Shown: piece after piece, positions 1 through 7,167 of the stretch
Layout of the letters: each line of letters begins with the position of its first letter
Position numbering within the stretch: the stretch's first letter is position 1
Assembly: GCA_040510815.1 (NCBI GenBank)
Contig: JBEVIH010000243.1
Location: forward strand, 1-28,243
Direction of reading: 5' to 3'
DNA from: VAZQ01 sp040510815
Lineage (GTDB): Bacteria > Pseudomonadota > Alphaproteobacteria > Rhizobiales > Xanthobacteraceae
DNA: 28,243 nt
Made by a program: the position numbers and the translations under genes
Notes under the pieces: generated by a model
What the model saw: the letters and a program-made list of their open reading frames with translations, nothing else
Told to the model about the DNA's origin: nothing
The model's database searches: none

Positions 1-730
1 GTGAGGGCCGCCCCGAACGGGTCGGGACCGGAACGTGTTCGGGCACCAAAGCGGCGCGCGGGCTGCGCGGGGTGATGCGTTTCTGCTCCATCAGCGAGGC
101 GCCAAGTCCATCGATGGGGCGACCGGATATCGGCGGCTCGGGCTCTCCCGCGTCAAGCACCAGCCGGGCTGTGGACGCGGCGGGCGGCGCGCCGGAACTG
201 GGAATCGAACGCCCGGACGGCGACAGAGCGCCGACCTTGCCCGACGCGAGTCGCGGCGGCGTAGCCGAATCGGGCTTGGCCGCGCCGCTCGTCGCGGTTG
301 CGCTCGACGCAGCCGCAGCGGACTTGACGTTGCCCACGGCCGGCCCAGGCGGCGGCGTGGCCGAGACTGTCCCTTTGGTCGAGCCCGCTTGGGCACCCGT
401 CGGCCCGGACTTGGGCCGGACTGGCCCATCCGCAGCTGCAAGCGGCGCGGGTTGATGTGGCAGCCCGCCTGCGACCCGATGGCGCGTAGCCGCCGCGTCC
501 GTTCGGTCGCGGTCGGATGAGGGCTCGACCGGCTGCGGACCGGAGGGGCCCGCAGGCTGGCTTGCCATCGACGGGAAAAGACTGGGCGGCTCGGCGCGTC
601 GCGCATCTGGCGGCGGAGCCGACGGCTCGGAACGGGCGGCGCGTCGGGAAAACAACGACGAAGCAAAGGACGTGCGTGGACGCGGCGGATCGCGCCCCTC
701 GCCACCCGGCGGTGTGCTCCCAGAATTCAC
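1..730 (-). CDS. mltG: Endolytic murein transglycosylase MltG, N-terminal part (cut by window edge)
   Basis: The frame stays open from a GTG at 730 to the left edge (243 codons), with an in-frame TAG two codons before the GTG and a GGGGAG Shine-Dalgarno 6 nt upstream. Near the edge it reads ITPRSPRAALVPEHVPVP, which resembles the start of rhizobial MltG proteins, and mltG normally follows fabF in this group. MltG is an inner-membrane lytic transglycosylase that cuts nascent glycan strands; its membrane segment and catalytic domain lie outside the window. The first ~213 residues are rich in Pro, Ala and Ser and look disordered, presumably a cytoplasmic extension. The conventional start may instead be the ATG at 91 (MEQKRITPRSPR), which would leave 92-965 as a leader. 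An ATG at 568 is a third option. Identity is fairly secure from context and motif; the start is not. Confidence 0.6.
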   Translation of the reverse strand, partial: MNSGSTPPGGEGRDPPRPRTSFASSLFSRRAARSEPSAPPPDARRAEPPSLFPSMASQPAGPSGPQPVEPSSDRDRTDAAATRHRVAGGLPHQPAPLAAADGPVRPKSGPTGAQAGSTKGTVSATPPPGPAVGNVKSAAAASSATATSGAAKPDSATPPRLASGKVGALSPSGRSIPSSGAPPAASTARLVLDAGEPEPPISGRPIDGLGASLMEQKRITPRSPRAALVPEHVPVPTRSGRPS

Positions 731-965
731 CGCCTACTCCCCACCTTGACGCCTACCATGTCGCAGCCACCGCGTCGTATGGTCTGGCATCGACCCCGGC
801 CCCTTTAGGGGGTCAATCTGGCATTTTTCCAAGTTCCGATGGAGTTCCGCAAGCGGCATCGGACTACCGAATCCGCCTACGTTAGATTTGAATAATATGG
901 CGAATCGGAGGACAGAGAAACGACGACAGTGGACGGATTTTGCTGGTTCTTCCGTCGTCAGGCGG

Positions 966-2231
966 TCAATCCGCCAGGCGGCGAAACACCAGCGATGCGT
1001 TGGTGCCTCCGAACCCGAACGAATTGGACAGCACCACGTCGATGTCGCGCTTCTTCGACCGGTGGGGGACGAGGTCGAGCGGCGTTTCGACCGACGGGTT
1101 GTCGAGATTGATCGTCGGCGGCGCGACGCCGTCGCGCATGGCCAGGATCGAGAAGATCGCCTCGACCGCGCCCGCCGCGCCCAGAAGGTGCCCGATCGAG
1201 GATTTGGTCGAGGACATGCACATTCGCCCGGCGGCGTTGCCGGCGAGGCGATGCACCGCGCCGAGCTCGATCTCGTCACCGAGCGGCGTCGAGGTCCCGT
1301 GCGCGTTGATGTAGTCGATCTCGGTCGGCGAAATGCCGGCGCGCCGGATCGCCGCGTTCATGCAACGCAACGCTCCGTCACCGTCCTCGGCCGGCGCCGT
1401 GATGTGATGGGCATCTCCCGACAGCCCGTAGCCGACGAGCTCGGCATAGATCCTGGCGCCGCGGCTCTTGGCGTGCTCGTAGGTTTCGAGCACGACCATG
1501 CCGGCGCCCTCGCCGATCACAAAGCCGTCGCGATCGCGGTCGTAGGGACGCGACGCACGCTCCGGGGTGTCGTTGAACGACGTGGACAATGCCCGGCAGG
1601 CGATGAATCCAGCCAAACCGATGCGCGAGACCGGCGACTCGGCGCCGCCGGCCAGCATGACCTCGGCGTCGCCGAGCGCGACCAGTCTCGCGGCGTCCCC
1701 GATGGCATGGGCGCCGCTCGAACAGGCGGTCACGACCGCGTGGTTGGGGCCCTTGAGACCGTGGGCAATCGATACATAGCCCGATGCGAGGTTGATCAAA
1801 CGCCCGGGAATGAAGAACGGCGACACCCGCCGCGGTCCTCTCTCCTTGAGCACATTTGCGGTCTCGGCAATGCCGGTGAGACCCCCGATCCCGGACCCGA
1901 TCATGACGCCGGTATTGATCTGGTCCTCGTAGCTCGCGGGCTTCCAGCCCGCATCATCGAGCGCCTGGTGCGCCGCACACATCGCAAAGATGATGAAATC
2001 GTCGACCTTGCGCTGCTCCTTCGGCTCCATCCATTGGTCGGGATTGAAGGTGCCGCCCGAGCCGTCGCCGCGCGGGATCTGGCAGGCGATCTTGGACGCC
2101 AGGTCGGAGACATCGAAGGCCTCGATGCGACGGGCGCCGCTTTCCCCATTGATGAGGCGCTGCCACGTCGGCTCGACCCCGCATGCGAGCGGCGTCACCA
2201 TACCGAGCCCCGTGACGACGACACGCCTCAT
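966..2231 (-). CDS. fabF: 3-oxoacyl-[acyl-carrier-protein] synthase II
   Basis: FabF condenses malonyl-ACP with a growing acyl-ACP in fatty-acid elongation (cytoplasmic, type II FAS). The 421-residue product has the usual family length and starts MRRVVVTGLGMVTP. The thiolase-fold catalytic residues are visible: Cys170 in TACSSGAH, His311 in NAHGTSTPLGD, Lys343 and His348 in SSTKSSIGHLLGAAG. The glycine-rich C-terminal motif NSFGFGGTNAS is also intact. The ATG at 2231 was chosen because the protein begins exactly at the conserved beta-strand and a GGGAA lies just upstream; further upstream the open frame has no family resemblance. It follows acpP by 293 bp, and a degenerate repeat lies in that gap. 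It precedes the mltG start by 235 bp. Confidence 0.97.
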   Translation of the reverse strand: MRRVVVTGLGMVTPLACGVEPTWQRLINGESGARRIEAFDVSDLASKIACQIPRGDGSGGTFNPDQWMEPKEQRKVDDFIIFAMCAAHQALDDAGWKPASYEDQINTGVMIGSGIGGLTGIAETANVLKERGPRRVSPFFIPGRLINLASGYVSIAHGLKGPNHAVVTACSSGAHAIGDAARLVALGDAEVMLAGGAESPVSRIGLAGFIACRALSTSFNDTPERASRPYDRDRDGFVIGEGAGMVVLETYEHAKSRGARIYAELVGYGLSGDAHHITAPAEDGDGALRCMNAAIRRAGISPTEIDYINAHGTSTPLGDEIELGAVHRLAGNAAGRMCMSSTKSSIGHLLGAAGAVEAIFSILAMRDGVAPPTINLDNPSVETPLDLVPHRSKKRDIDVVLSNSFGFGGTNASLVFRRLAD

Positions 2232-2406
2232 CTTCGGTTCCCAGCGCGCTTTCCGGCGAAAGGCAGACGTGGACCTGAACCGGGACGCAAGCCGCTTCGC
2301 CGTGGCAAGCACATTACACGATAATCTGGCGCAGTTTTCGATTGGAGGGAATGGAAACCGTTCCCGACGGACATCTGGCTTGTTTTATCGCATTTGCGGA
2401 CGCAAG

Positions 2407-2447
2407 ACCGGTTCCCGCTTTTCCTTATAAATGCTCCAACGATCATG
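2407..2447. repeat. Degenerate GAACCGGT-type intergenic repeat in the acpP-fabF gap
   Basis: The plus strand shows ACCGGTTCCCGCTTTTCC at 2407-2424, followed by AT-rich sequence and GATCATG at 2441-2447. The first 18 bases match the element at 16936-16953 in 15 of 18 positions. From general knowledge, rhizobial genomes carry many intergenic copies of elements with a GGGAACCGGT core and a flanking GATCATG. This copy looks decayed, with no clear second arm. It lies in the leader that separates acpP from fabF. The family assignment is from memory and has not been searched. Confidence 0.4.
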
Positions 2448-2524
2448 TCCTCCCGACGCCATGACGCGCCAAGGCATCGTCCAAATAGGAGCAACCGGGG
2501 ATGGTCCGCGCCGGCCGCGGCGTT

Positions 2525-2764
2525 CTAGCTTTTTGCGTTCTTTTCGAGGAACTTGATGGCGTCGCCAACGGTCAAGATCGTCTCGGCGGCATCGTCCGGA
2601 ATCTCGCAGCCGAACTCCTCCTCGAACGCCATGACAAGTTCAACCGTGTCGAGGCTGTCGGCACCGAGGTCGTCGATGAAGCTTGCGTTCTCGGTCACCT
2701 TGTCGGCTTCGACTCCCAGGTGCTCGACGACGATCTTCTTCACCCGCTCGCCAATGTCACTCAT
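2525..2764 (-). CDS. acpP: Acyl carrier protein
   Basis: This 79-residue acidic protein carries growing acyl chains on a 4'-phosphopantetheine arm. The attachment serine is Ser37 in the conserved GADSLDTVEL motif. Helix I (MSDIGERVKKIVVEHLGV) and the acidic recognition helix after the DSL motif are typical, as is the length. A GAGG Shine-Dalgarno lies 8 nt before the ATG. It sits between fabG (230 bp upstream, leaving room for its own promoter) and fabF, the standard order. ACPs are usually expressed far above the neighbouring enzymes, which fits a separate promoter, although I could not pick a convincing one. Confidence 0.98.
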   Translation of the reverse strand: MSDIGERVKKIVVEHLGVEADKVTENASFIDDLGADSLDTVELVMAFEEEFGCEIPDDAAETILTVGDAIKFLEKNAKS

Positions 2765-2994
2765 CGCTGCAACCTCGTGGTCCTTGAATTGGGCTCGATC
2801 GGTCAGCGCCCCCGAGCCATTGCGGTAATGGGGGTTTCCGGCGTCGAATCACCCGGGTCGCGAGCGGACCCCTGTGATGATTGGCCCCGTCATTCCGCCC
2901 CAGCCAAACCGAGGTTCGGTTACCATACTTCAAAAGCCTTGACCAGCGCGGCTAGGCCGCGTCCGGAACCTCGCCGGGACGCCTGACACGCGGC

Positions 2995-3732
2995 TCAGAT
3001 CATCGCCATTCCGCCGTTGACGTGCAGCGTCTGGCCGGTGACATAGCCGCCCTCGTCGGAGGCGAGATAGACCGCGGCCGCCGCCACGTCGGCGCCGGCG
3101 CCGAGCCGCCCGGCCGGCACCCGGGCGAGAATCGCCTCGCGCTGCTTGTCGTTGAGCTTGTCGGTCATGGCGGTGGCGATGAAGCCCGGCGCAATGCAGT
3201 TCGCGGTCACATTGCGCTTGGCATATTCCTGGGCGATCGACTTGATCATGCCGATCATGCCGGCCTTGGTCGCGGTGTAATTGGTCTGCCCCGGGTTGCC
3301 GGTGACGCCGACCACCGAGGTGATGCCGATGATCCGGCCGAAGCGCCGGCGCATCATCCCGCGCACGGCCGCCCGCGCCAGCCGAAACGTGGCGGTCAAG
3401 TTGACCGCGAGCACCTCGTCCCAGGCCTCGTCGCTGAGCTGCACGAACAGATTGTCGCGGGTGATGCCGGCATTGGCCACCAGGATGTCGAGCTTGCCCA
3501 TGACCTCTTCGGATTTCGGCACCAGGGCCTCGACCGCGTCCTTGTCGGCGAGATTGCAAGGCAGCACTTGGACGCGGTCCTTGAGCTCGCCGGCGAGCGC
3601 ATCGAGCACCTCGCGCCGGGTGCCGGAGACGGCGACGGTGGCGCCCTGCGCGTGGAACGCGCGGGCAATGGCCCCGCCGATGCCGCCGGTGGCGCCGGTG
3701 ACGAGCGCGGTCTTGCCGGTCAGATCGAACAT
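2995..3732 (-). CDS. fabG: 3-oxoacyl-[acyl-carrier-protein] reductase
   Basis: FabG is the NADPH-dependent reductase of 3-oxoacyl-ACP, a classical short-chain dehydrogenase. In the 245-residue product the cofactor motif TGATGGIG is at residues 12-19. NAG is at 87-89, and the tetrad is Asn111, Ser139 (GITSVVG), Tyr152 and Lys156 (NYTATKAG). The C-terminus HVNGGMAMI is typical. The ATG at 3732 is preceded by AGGAG with 8 nt spacing; the fabD stop codon is embedded in this ribosome-binding site, so translation of the two genes is probably coupled. It forms one transcription unit with fabD. Confidence 0.97.
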   Translation of the reverse strand: MFDLTGKTALVTGATGGIGGAIARAFHAQGATVAVSGTRREVLDALAGELKDRVQVLPCNLADKDAVEALVPKSEEVMGKLDILVANAGITRDNLFVQLSDEAWDEVLAVNLTATFRLARAAVRGMMRRRFGRIIGITSVVGVTGNPGQTNYTATKAGMIGMIKSIAQEYAKRNVTANCIAPGFIATAMTDKLNDKQREAILARVPAGRLGAGADVAAAAVYLASDEGGYVTGQTLHVNGGMAMI

Positions 3733-3742
3733 CGACGTTCTC

Positions 3743-4708
3743 CTACCCGGAGCCTTTGACGCTTGCGCCATGCGCCGCCTTGAAGGTCGCCACGTCATCC
3801 GGCGTTCCGATGGCGGTGCCGGTTGCGCCCTCGGCGATACGCTTGACCAAGCCGCTCAGCACCTTGCCGGCGCCGACCTCGTAAAAGGTGGTGACGCCCG
3901 CGCCCGCCATGAAGGCGACCGACTCGCGCCAGCGCACCGTGCCGGTCACCTGCGCCACGAGCGCGCGCACGATCTCGGACGGCTCGTCGATCGGCTTGAC
4001 CAGGACGTTGGCGACCACCGGCACCACCGGACGTTTCACCGCCACCTTGGCAAGCGCGTCGGCCATGACGTCGGCGGCGGGCTGCATCAGCGCGCAATGG
4101 AACGGCGCGGAGACCGGCAGCATCATGGCGCGCCGGGCGCCCTTGCCCTTGGCGATCTCGACAGCGCGCTCGACCGCGGCCTTGTCGCCGGAGAGCACCA
4201 CCTGGCCGCCGCCGTTGTCGTTGGCGGCTTGGCAGACCTGGCCCTGCGCGGCCTCCGCCGCCACCGCGGCCGCCGCGTCGAACTCGAGCCCGAGTAGCGC
4301 CGCCATGGCGCCGGTGCCGACCGGCACCGCCTTCTGCATGGTGCGGCCGCGGATGCGCACCAGCCGCGCGGTGTCGGCGATGGTGAGGGCGCCGGCGGCG
4401 GCGAGCGCCGAATATTCACCGAGCGAATGGCCGGCCACGAATTGGGCGTCGCGGGCGAGCGCGATGCCCGCCTCGGCCTCCAGCACCCGCATCGCCGCGA
4501 GCGAGACCGCCATCAAGGCCGGCTGCGCGTTTTCGGTGAGCGTCAGGGTCTCGGCCGGCCCCTCCCAGATGATCTTGCTGAGCTTCTCGCCCAGCGCCGC
4601 ATCCACCTCGTCGAAGACCGCCCGTGCGGGCGCAAAGGCATCGGCCAGCGCCTTGCCCATGCCGACCGCCTGGCTGCCTTGTCCCGGGAACACGAACGCG
4701 ATGGACAT
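3743..4708 (-). CDS. fabD: Malonyl-CoA:ACP transacylase
   Basis: FabD moves malonyl groups from CoA to ACP and so feeds fatty-acid elongation. The 321-residue product begins MSIAFVFPGQGSQAVGMG, the family's opening motif. It carries the nucleophile Ser95 in GHSLGEYSAL, Arg120 in RIRGRTMQ as the likely carboxylate-binding residue, and His204 in VSAPFHCALM as the catalytic base. Length and motifs are standard. It is the first gene of the leftward fab block, 10 bp ahead of fabG. A strong sigma-70-like promoter lies just upstream, predicting a leader of only about 20 nt. Confidence 0.97.
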   Translation of the reverse strand: MSIAFVFPGQGSQAVGMGKALADAFAPARAVFDEVDAALGEKLSKIIWEGPAETLTLTENAQPALMAVSLAAMRVLEAEAGIALARDAQFVAGHSLGEYSALAAAGALTIADTARLVRIRGRTMQKAVPVGTGAMAALLGLEFDAAAAVAAEAAQGQVCQAANDNGGGQVVLSGDKAAVERAVEIAKGKGARRAMMLPVSAPFHCALMQPAADVMADALAKVAVKRPVVPVVANVLVKPIDEPSEIVRALVAQVTGTVRWRESVAFMAGAGVTTFYEVGAGKVLSGLVKRIAEGATGTAIGTPDDVATFKAAHGASVKGSG

Positions 4709-4734
4709 TCCCCAACCCTCTCGGACGTCTTTGC

Positions 4735-4763
4735 CTAAGACACCGCGCCATCCCAGGTGTCAA
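4735..4763 (-). promoter_or_regulatory. Candidate sigma-70 promoter of fabD-fabG
   Basis: Read on the minus strand, a perfect -35 box TTGACA (4763-4758) is followed by a 17-nt spacer and the -10 box TCTTAG (4740-4735). Spacing is optimal, and the predicted start falls about 20 nt before the fabD ATG. The -10 box is imperfect. No FabR/FadR-type palindrome was seen here. Confidence 0.6.
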
Positions 4764-4882
4764 GCAATGCGACGGTAACGAGGCAAGAAACCCCTGTGGT
4801 AACGGACCGGCAACCTTTACCCTCAACCAAACGACAACCCGGGACGGCTAGCCTCGATACGACCGAACCAGGTGAGAGAGCC

Positions 4883-5128
4883 ATGAACGAGCTTGGTGCC
4901 GTAACCGACGCGGTCCTCGCGCGCGCACGCCAGGACCCGATTTTTCGGCACCAGCTCGTGGCCGACCACCTCGAGCTGTTGCTGAACGAGCTCAACAGGC
5001 TGCGCAGCTCGACGACCGATGCCACGCATTCGCGCCAGATCCGCGAGGGGGTCGAACTGGCGGTGCGGCTTGCGGATCTGCTGCAGGAGATCGCCAACCG
5101 GGGCCCCGGCACGCCGCGCGCCGCGTGA
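4883..5128 (+). CDS. Small hypothetical protein, 81 residues
   Basis: I do not recognise this protein. The ATG at 4883 has a purine-rich ribosome-binding site (GGTGAGAGAG) 2 nt upstream. The open frame continues back to an ATG at 4757, but the upstream residues look non-coding. The product (MNELGAVTDAVLARARQDP...) is soluble and almost wholly helical in character, with leucine-rich heptad-like stretches at residues 26-40 (LELLLNELNRL) and 58-70 (VELAVRLADLLQEI). It has no signal peptide or cysteine. It lies between the divergent fab block and rpsF and may share the fabD upstream region as a divergent promoter. A small coiled-coil or helical-hairpin protein is the most that can be said. Confidence 0.55.
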   Translation: MNELGAVTDAVLARARQDPIFRHQLVADHLELLLNELNRLRSSTTDATHSRQIREGVELAVRLADLLQEIANRGPGTPRAA

Positions 5129-5150
5129 TCATCCGGCCGTCCCGCTTGCC

Positions 5151-5178
5151 TTGCCTTTTGGGGCAAACCCCTTATAAC
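5151..5178 (+). promoter_or_regulatory. Candidate promoter of the rpsF operon
   Basis: TTGCCT (5151-5156) and TATAAC (5173-5178) are separated by 16 nt. They lie about 180 nt upstream of rpsF in an otherwise GC-rich gap, leaving a long leader that contains a strong hairpin. The -35 box matches the TTGACA consensus at four positions. An overlapping TTGCCT at 5146-5151 would give poor spacing. Confidence 0.45.
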
Positions 5179-5287
5179 CCCCGCTTCCGCTCGATCCCGG
5201 CCGGGAGCTGAACGGACGGCTGCGCGGCTTACCCCCGCGCGGCAGGGCCGAATGGCCCGGCGTCCCGTGTTCCCGCCTTCTGAGCTT

Positions 5288-5312
5288 TCGAGCCTTTCCC
5301 GAAAGGGCTCGA
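5288..5312 (+). promoter_or_regulatory. Hairpin in the rpsF mRNA leader
   Basis: TCGAGCCTTT (5288-5297) pairs with AAAGGGCTCGA (5302-5312) around a CCCG loop, giving a 10-bp stem with one bulged G, 48 nt before the rpsF ATG. There is no downstream T-run, so it is unlikely to be an intrinsic terminator. Leaders of rpsF in many bacteria contain an RNA structure with an unpaired CCG that binds the S6:S18 complex and represses translation. The loop here contains CCG, but whether it matches that motif is inference. Confidence 0.35.
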
Positions 5313-5360
5313 GGGGCTTCGCGCCGAGATCGGCACCACAGCAAGGGAAAGGCATCCCGC

Positions 5361-5840
5361 ATGCCGCTCTACGAACACGTCTTCCTCGCGCGCCAGGACG
5401 TCAGCGCGCAGCAGGTCGAGGAGTTGACCGCGCAGATCAAGGGCGTCATCGAGCAGATGGGCGGCAAGGTCGCCAAGACCGAGCAATGGGGCGTGAAGTC
5501 TCTGTCTTATCGGCTGCGCAAGAACCGCAAGGCGCATTTCACCTTCTTGAACGTCGACGCGCCGCCGGCCGCGATCAACGAAATCGAGCGGCAGGAACGG
5601 CTCAACGAGGACGTGATCCGCTATCTCTCGGTGCGGGTCGACGAGCACGAGGAAGGCCCTTCCGCGATGATGCGCAAGGTCGACCGCGACCGCGATCGGG
5701 ACGAAAGGGGCGGCGGCTTCCGTGACCGCGAGCGCGGCGGCTTTCGTGATCGTGATCGCGACCGCGATCGTAGCGAGCACCGCCCGCACCGCGAGGGGCG
5801 TCCGCCGCGTGACGACGCCGAAGCGACGACGGAGGAGTGA
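5361..5840 (+). CDS. rpsF: 30S ribosomal protein bS6
   Basis: bS6 binds 16S rRNA in the platform of the small subunit together with bS18. The N-terminal ~97 residues (MPLYEHVFLARQD..., then KTEQWGVKSLSYRLRKNRKAHF) are a complete S6 domain. Residues ~108-159 form an added hydrophilic tail with repeated Arg/Asp dipeptides and two GGFRDR units, ending in acidic residues (EATTEE). The total of 159 residues is well above the E. coli length; such charged tails are common in alphaproteobacterial S6. It opens the rpsF-rpsR-DUF2232-rplI unit. The ATG at 5361 has AAGG in a purine-rich stretch about 10 nt upstream. Confidence 0.97.
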   Translation: MPLYEHVFLARQDVSAQQVEELTAQIKGVIEQMGGKVAKTEQWGVKSLSYRLRKNRKAHFTFLNVDAPPAAINEIERQERLNEDVIRYLSVRVDEHEEGPSAMMRKVDRDRDRDERGGGFRDRERGGFRDRDRDRDRSEHRPHREGRPPRDDAEATTEE

Positions 5841-5845
5841 CCGCC

Positions 5846-6091
5846 ATGGCGATGTCCGCGACGCAAACCCGCCGGCCGTTCTTTCGCCGCCGCAAGACCT
5901 GCCCGTTTTCCGGCTCCAACGCGCCGAAGATCGACTACAAGGACGTGAAGCTCTTGCAGCGCTACGTCTCCGAGCGCGGCAAGATCGTGCCGAGCCGCAT
6001 CACCGCGGTCTCGGCCAAGAAACAGCGGGAGCTGGCGCAGGCGATCAAGCGCGCGCGCTTCCTCGGTTTGCTGCCATATGTGATCAGATGA
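5846..6091 (+). CDS. rpsR: 30S ribosomal protein bS18
   Basis: bS18 partners bS6 on the 30S platform. The 81-residue product contains the family core RRPFFRRRKTCPFSG, then KIDYKDVKLLQRYVSERGKIVPSRIT and a basic C-terminus (RARFLGLLPYVIR). I start at the ATG at 5846 because the GGAGGA at 5831-5836 is 9 nt upstream. The ATG two codons on (5852) is possible but more distant from that site. The ribosome-binding site lies inside the end of rpsF, so the two genes are probably translated together. The stop codon is immediately followed by a palindromic repeat. Confidence 0.97.
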   Translation: MAMSATQTRRPFFRRRKTCPFSGSNAPKIDYKDVKLLQRYVSERGKIVPSRITAVSAKKQRELAQAIKRARFLGLLPYVIR

Positions 6092-6165
6092 GCGAATAGC
6101 GAGTAGCGAGTAGAGTCCTCGCAAGTTCCCACTATTCGCCATTCGCCATTTCGCTATTCGCTACT
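6091..6165. repeat. Inverted heptad repeat element after rpsR
   Basis: The left part is built of AGCGAAT/AGCGAGT units (from 6091, starting on the last base of the rpsR stop codon). The right part is built of ATTCGCC/ATTCGCT units (about 6133-6165). GCGAATAGCGA (6092-6102) is the exact reverse complement of 6151-6161, giving an 11-bp stem with about 48 nt between the arms. Similar AGCGAATAG strings occur between genes in other rhizobial genomes as far as I recall; this was not searched. Its place between rpsR and the DUF2232 gene could affect transcript stability or partial termination. Confidence 0.55.
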
Positions 6166-6219
6166 GGTTGAGCCGGACGCGATCCGTCTCTAACCGCTGA
6201 TGAAGCGGGACAGCTTGAG

Positions 6220-7134
6220 ATGATGCAGATCGTATTGATCGGATTGGGAGCGGGCGCCGCGGCGGCCCTGCTGTTCGCGTCGGTGGCGTCCGGCTCGATT
6301 GCCGCGGTCTTCCTGTTCTATCTCGCCCCGCTGCCGATCCTCATTGCCGCGCTTGGCTGGAGCCATTGGGCGGGCCTGATCGCGGCGGCATTGGCGACCG
6401 CGGTGGTCGCGATCCTGTCGGGCTTTTTCTTCATTGCCGTGCCGGTGATTGCCTTCGGCGCCTGGTGGCTCGGATATCTTGCGCTGCTGGGGCGACCGGC
6501 AACGAATGGCGGCGGAAGCGCGCTGGAATGGTACCCGGTCGGCCGGCTGATCCTGTGGGCCGCGATCATCGGCACCCTGATCGTCGCCGCCGCCATTCTC
6601 AATTTCGGCACCGACCAGGAAAGCCTGCAGGCAGGGTTGCGCAAGACCTACGAGCGCATCTTGCAGGACCACTCGCGGATCGACGTGCTGGTGCTGGCGG
6701 TGCCGCCGGCGGCGGCCGTGTTCTCCACCATGGTCAATCTGTGCAACCTGTGGCTCGCTGCCCGGGTCGTGAAAGTCTCCGGCCGGCTCAAGCGGCCGTG
6801 GCCGGATCTGTCGAGCCTGACCTTGCCCGCGTCCACGGCAGGCTTTCTGGCCGCCGCGATCGCCGGCTCGTTCCTTCCCGACCTCCTCGGCATCCTTTCG
6901 GGCGCGCTGGCTGCGAGCCTGCTGATGGCTTATGCGATCCTCGGCTTTGCCGTCCTGCACGCGGTCACCCGCGGGATGATGAGCCGCAGCGTGCTGCTGG
7001 CGGGAACCTATGCCGCCACCTTCGTGTTCGGCCTGCCGATCCTCGCCATGTCGGTGCTGGGCCTGGTGGAGACCGTCTTCGACTTTCGCGGCCGCGTTGC
7101 GAGAAAGCGCGGTCCGCCGACGCTACGAACCTGA
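6220..7134 (+). CDS. DUF2232 family integral membrane protein
   Basis: This 304-residue protein is almost entirely hydrophobic, with roughly eight predicted membrane segments. Examples are VLIGLGAGAAAALLFASVAS near the N-terminus, then IAAVFLFYLAPLPILIAALG and, later, VLLAGTYAATFVFGLPILAM. A short basic C-terminus follows (VARKRGPPTLRT). Proteins of this kind (DUF2232, YybS-like) are regularly encoded between rpsR and rplI in Hyphomicrobiales. The molecular role is unknown; a transporter or ECF-S-like fold has been suggested for related families, but nothing in this sequence proves it. The start could be either of two adjacent ATGs (6220 or 6223), and the ribosome-binding site is weak. Confidence 0.85.
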   Translation: MMQIVLIGLGAGAAAALLFASVASGSIAAVFLFYLAPLPILIAALGWSHWAGLIAAALATAVVAILSGFFFIAVPVIAFGAWWLGYLALLGRPATNGGGSALEWYPVGRLILWAAIIGTLIVAAAILNFGTDQESLQAGLRKTYERILQDHSRIDVLVLAVPPAAAVFSTMVNLCNLWLAARVVKVSGRLKRPWPDLSSLTLPASTAGFLAAAIAGSFLPDLLGILSGALAASLLMAYAILGFAVLHAVTRGMMSRSVLLAGTYAATFVFGLPILAMSVLGLVETVFDFRGRVARKRGPPTLRT

Positions 7135-7167
7135 GGAAGAGCCAATTCGAACGATGGAGATATCGCC

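Noticed and set aside
91..705. 204-codon minus-strand open frame near the left edge
   Set aside because: Its composition is over-rich in Arg and Pro. The overlapping frame starting at 730 leads into the MltG N-terminal motif, so this is the wrong frame.
793..822. GACCCC...GGGGTC hairpin between fabF and mltG as a terminator
   Set aside because: There is no T-run on the minus strand after it, and the operon probably continues into mltG.
888..2324. 478-codon plus-strand open frame opposite fabF
   Set aside because: It lies entirely opposite the clear fabF gene and has Arg/Asp/Val-rich composition without motifs.
2506..2520. CCGCG/CGCGG hairpin after acpP as a terminator
   Set aside because: It is GC-rich with no following T-run, and fabF downstream lies in the same direction. 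Such palindromes are expected by chance at this base composition.
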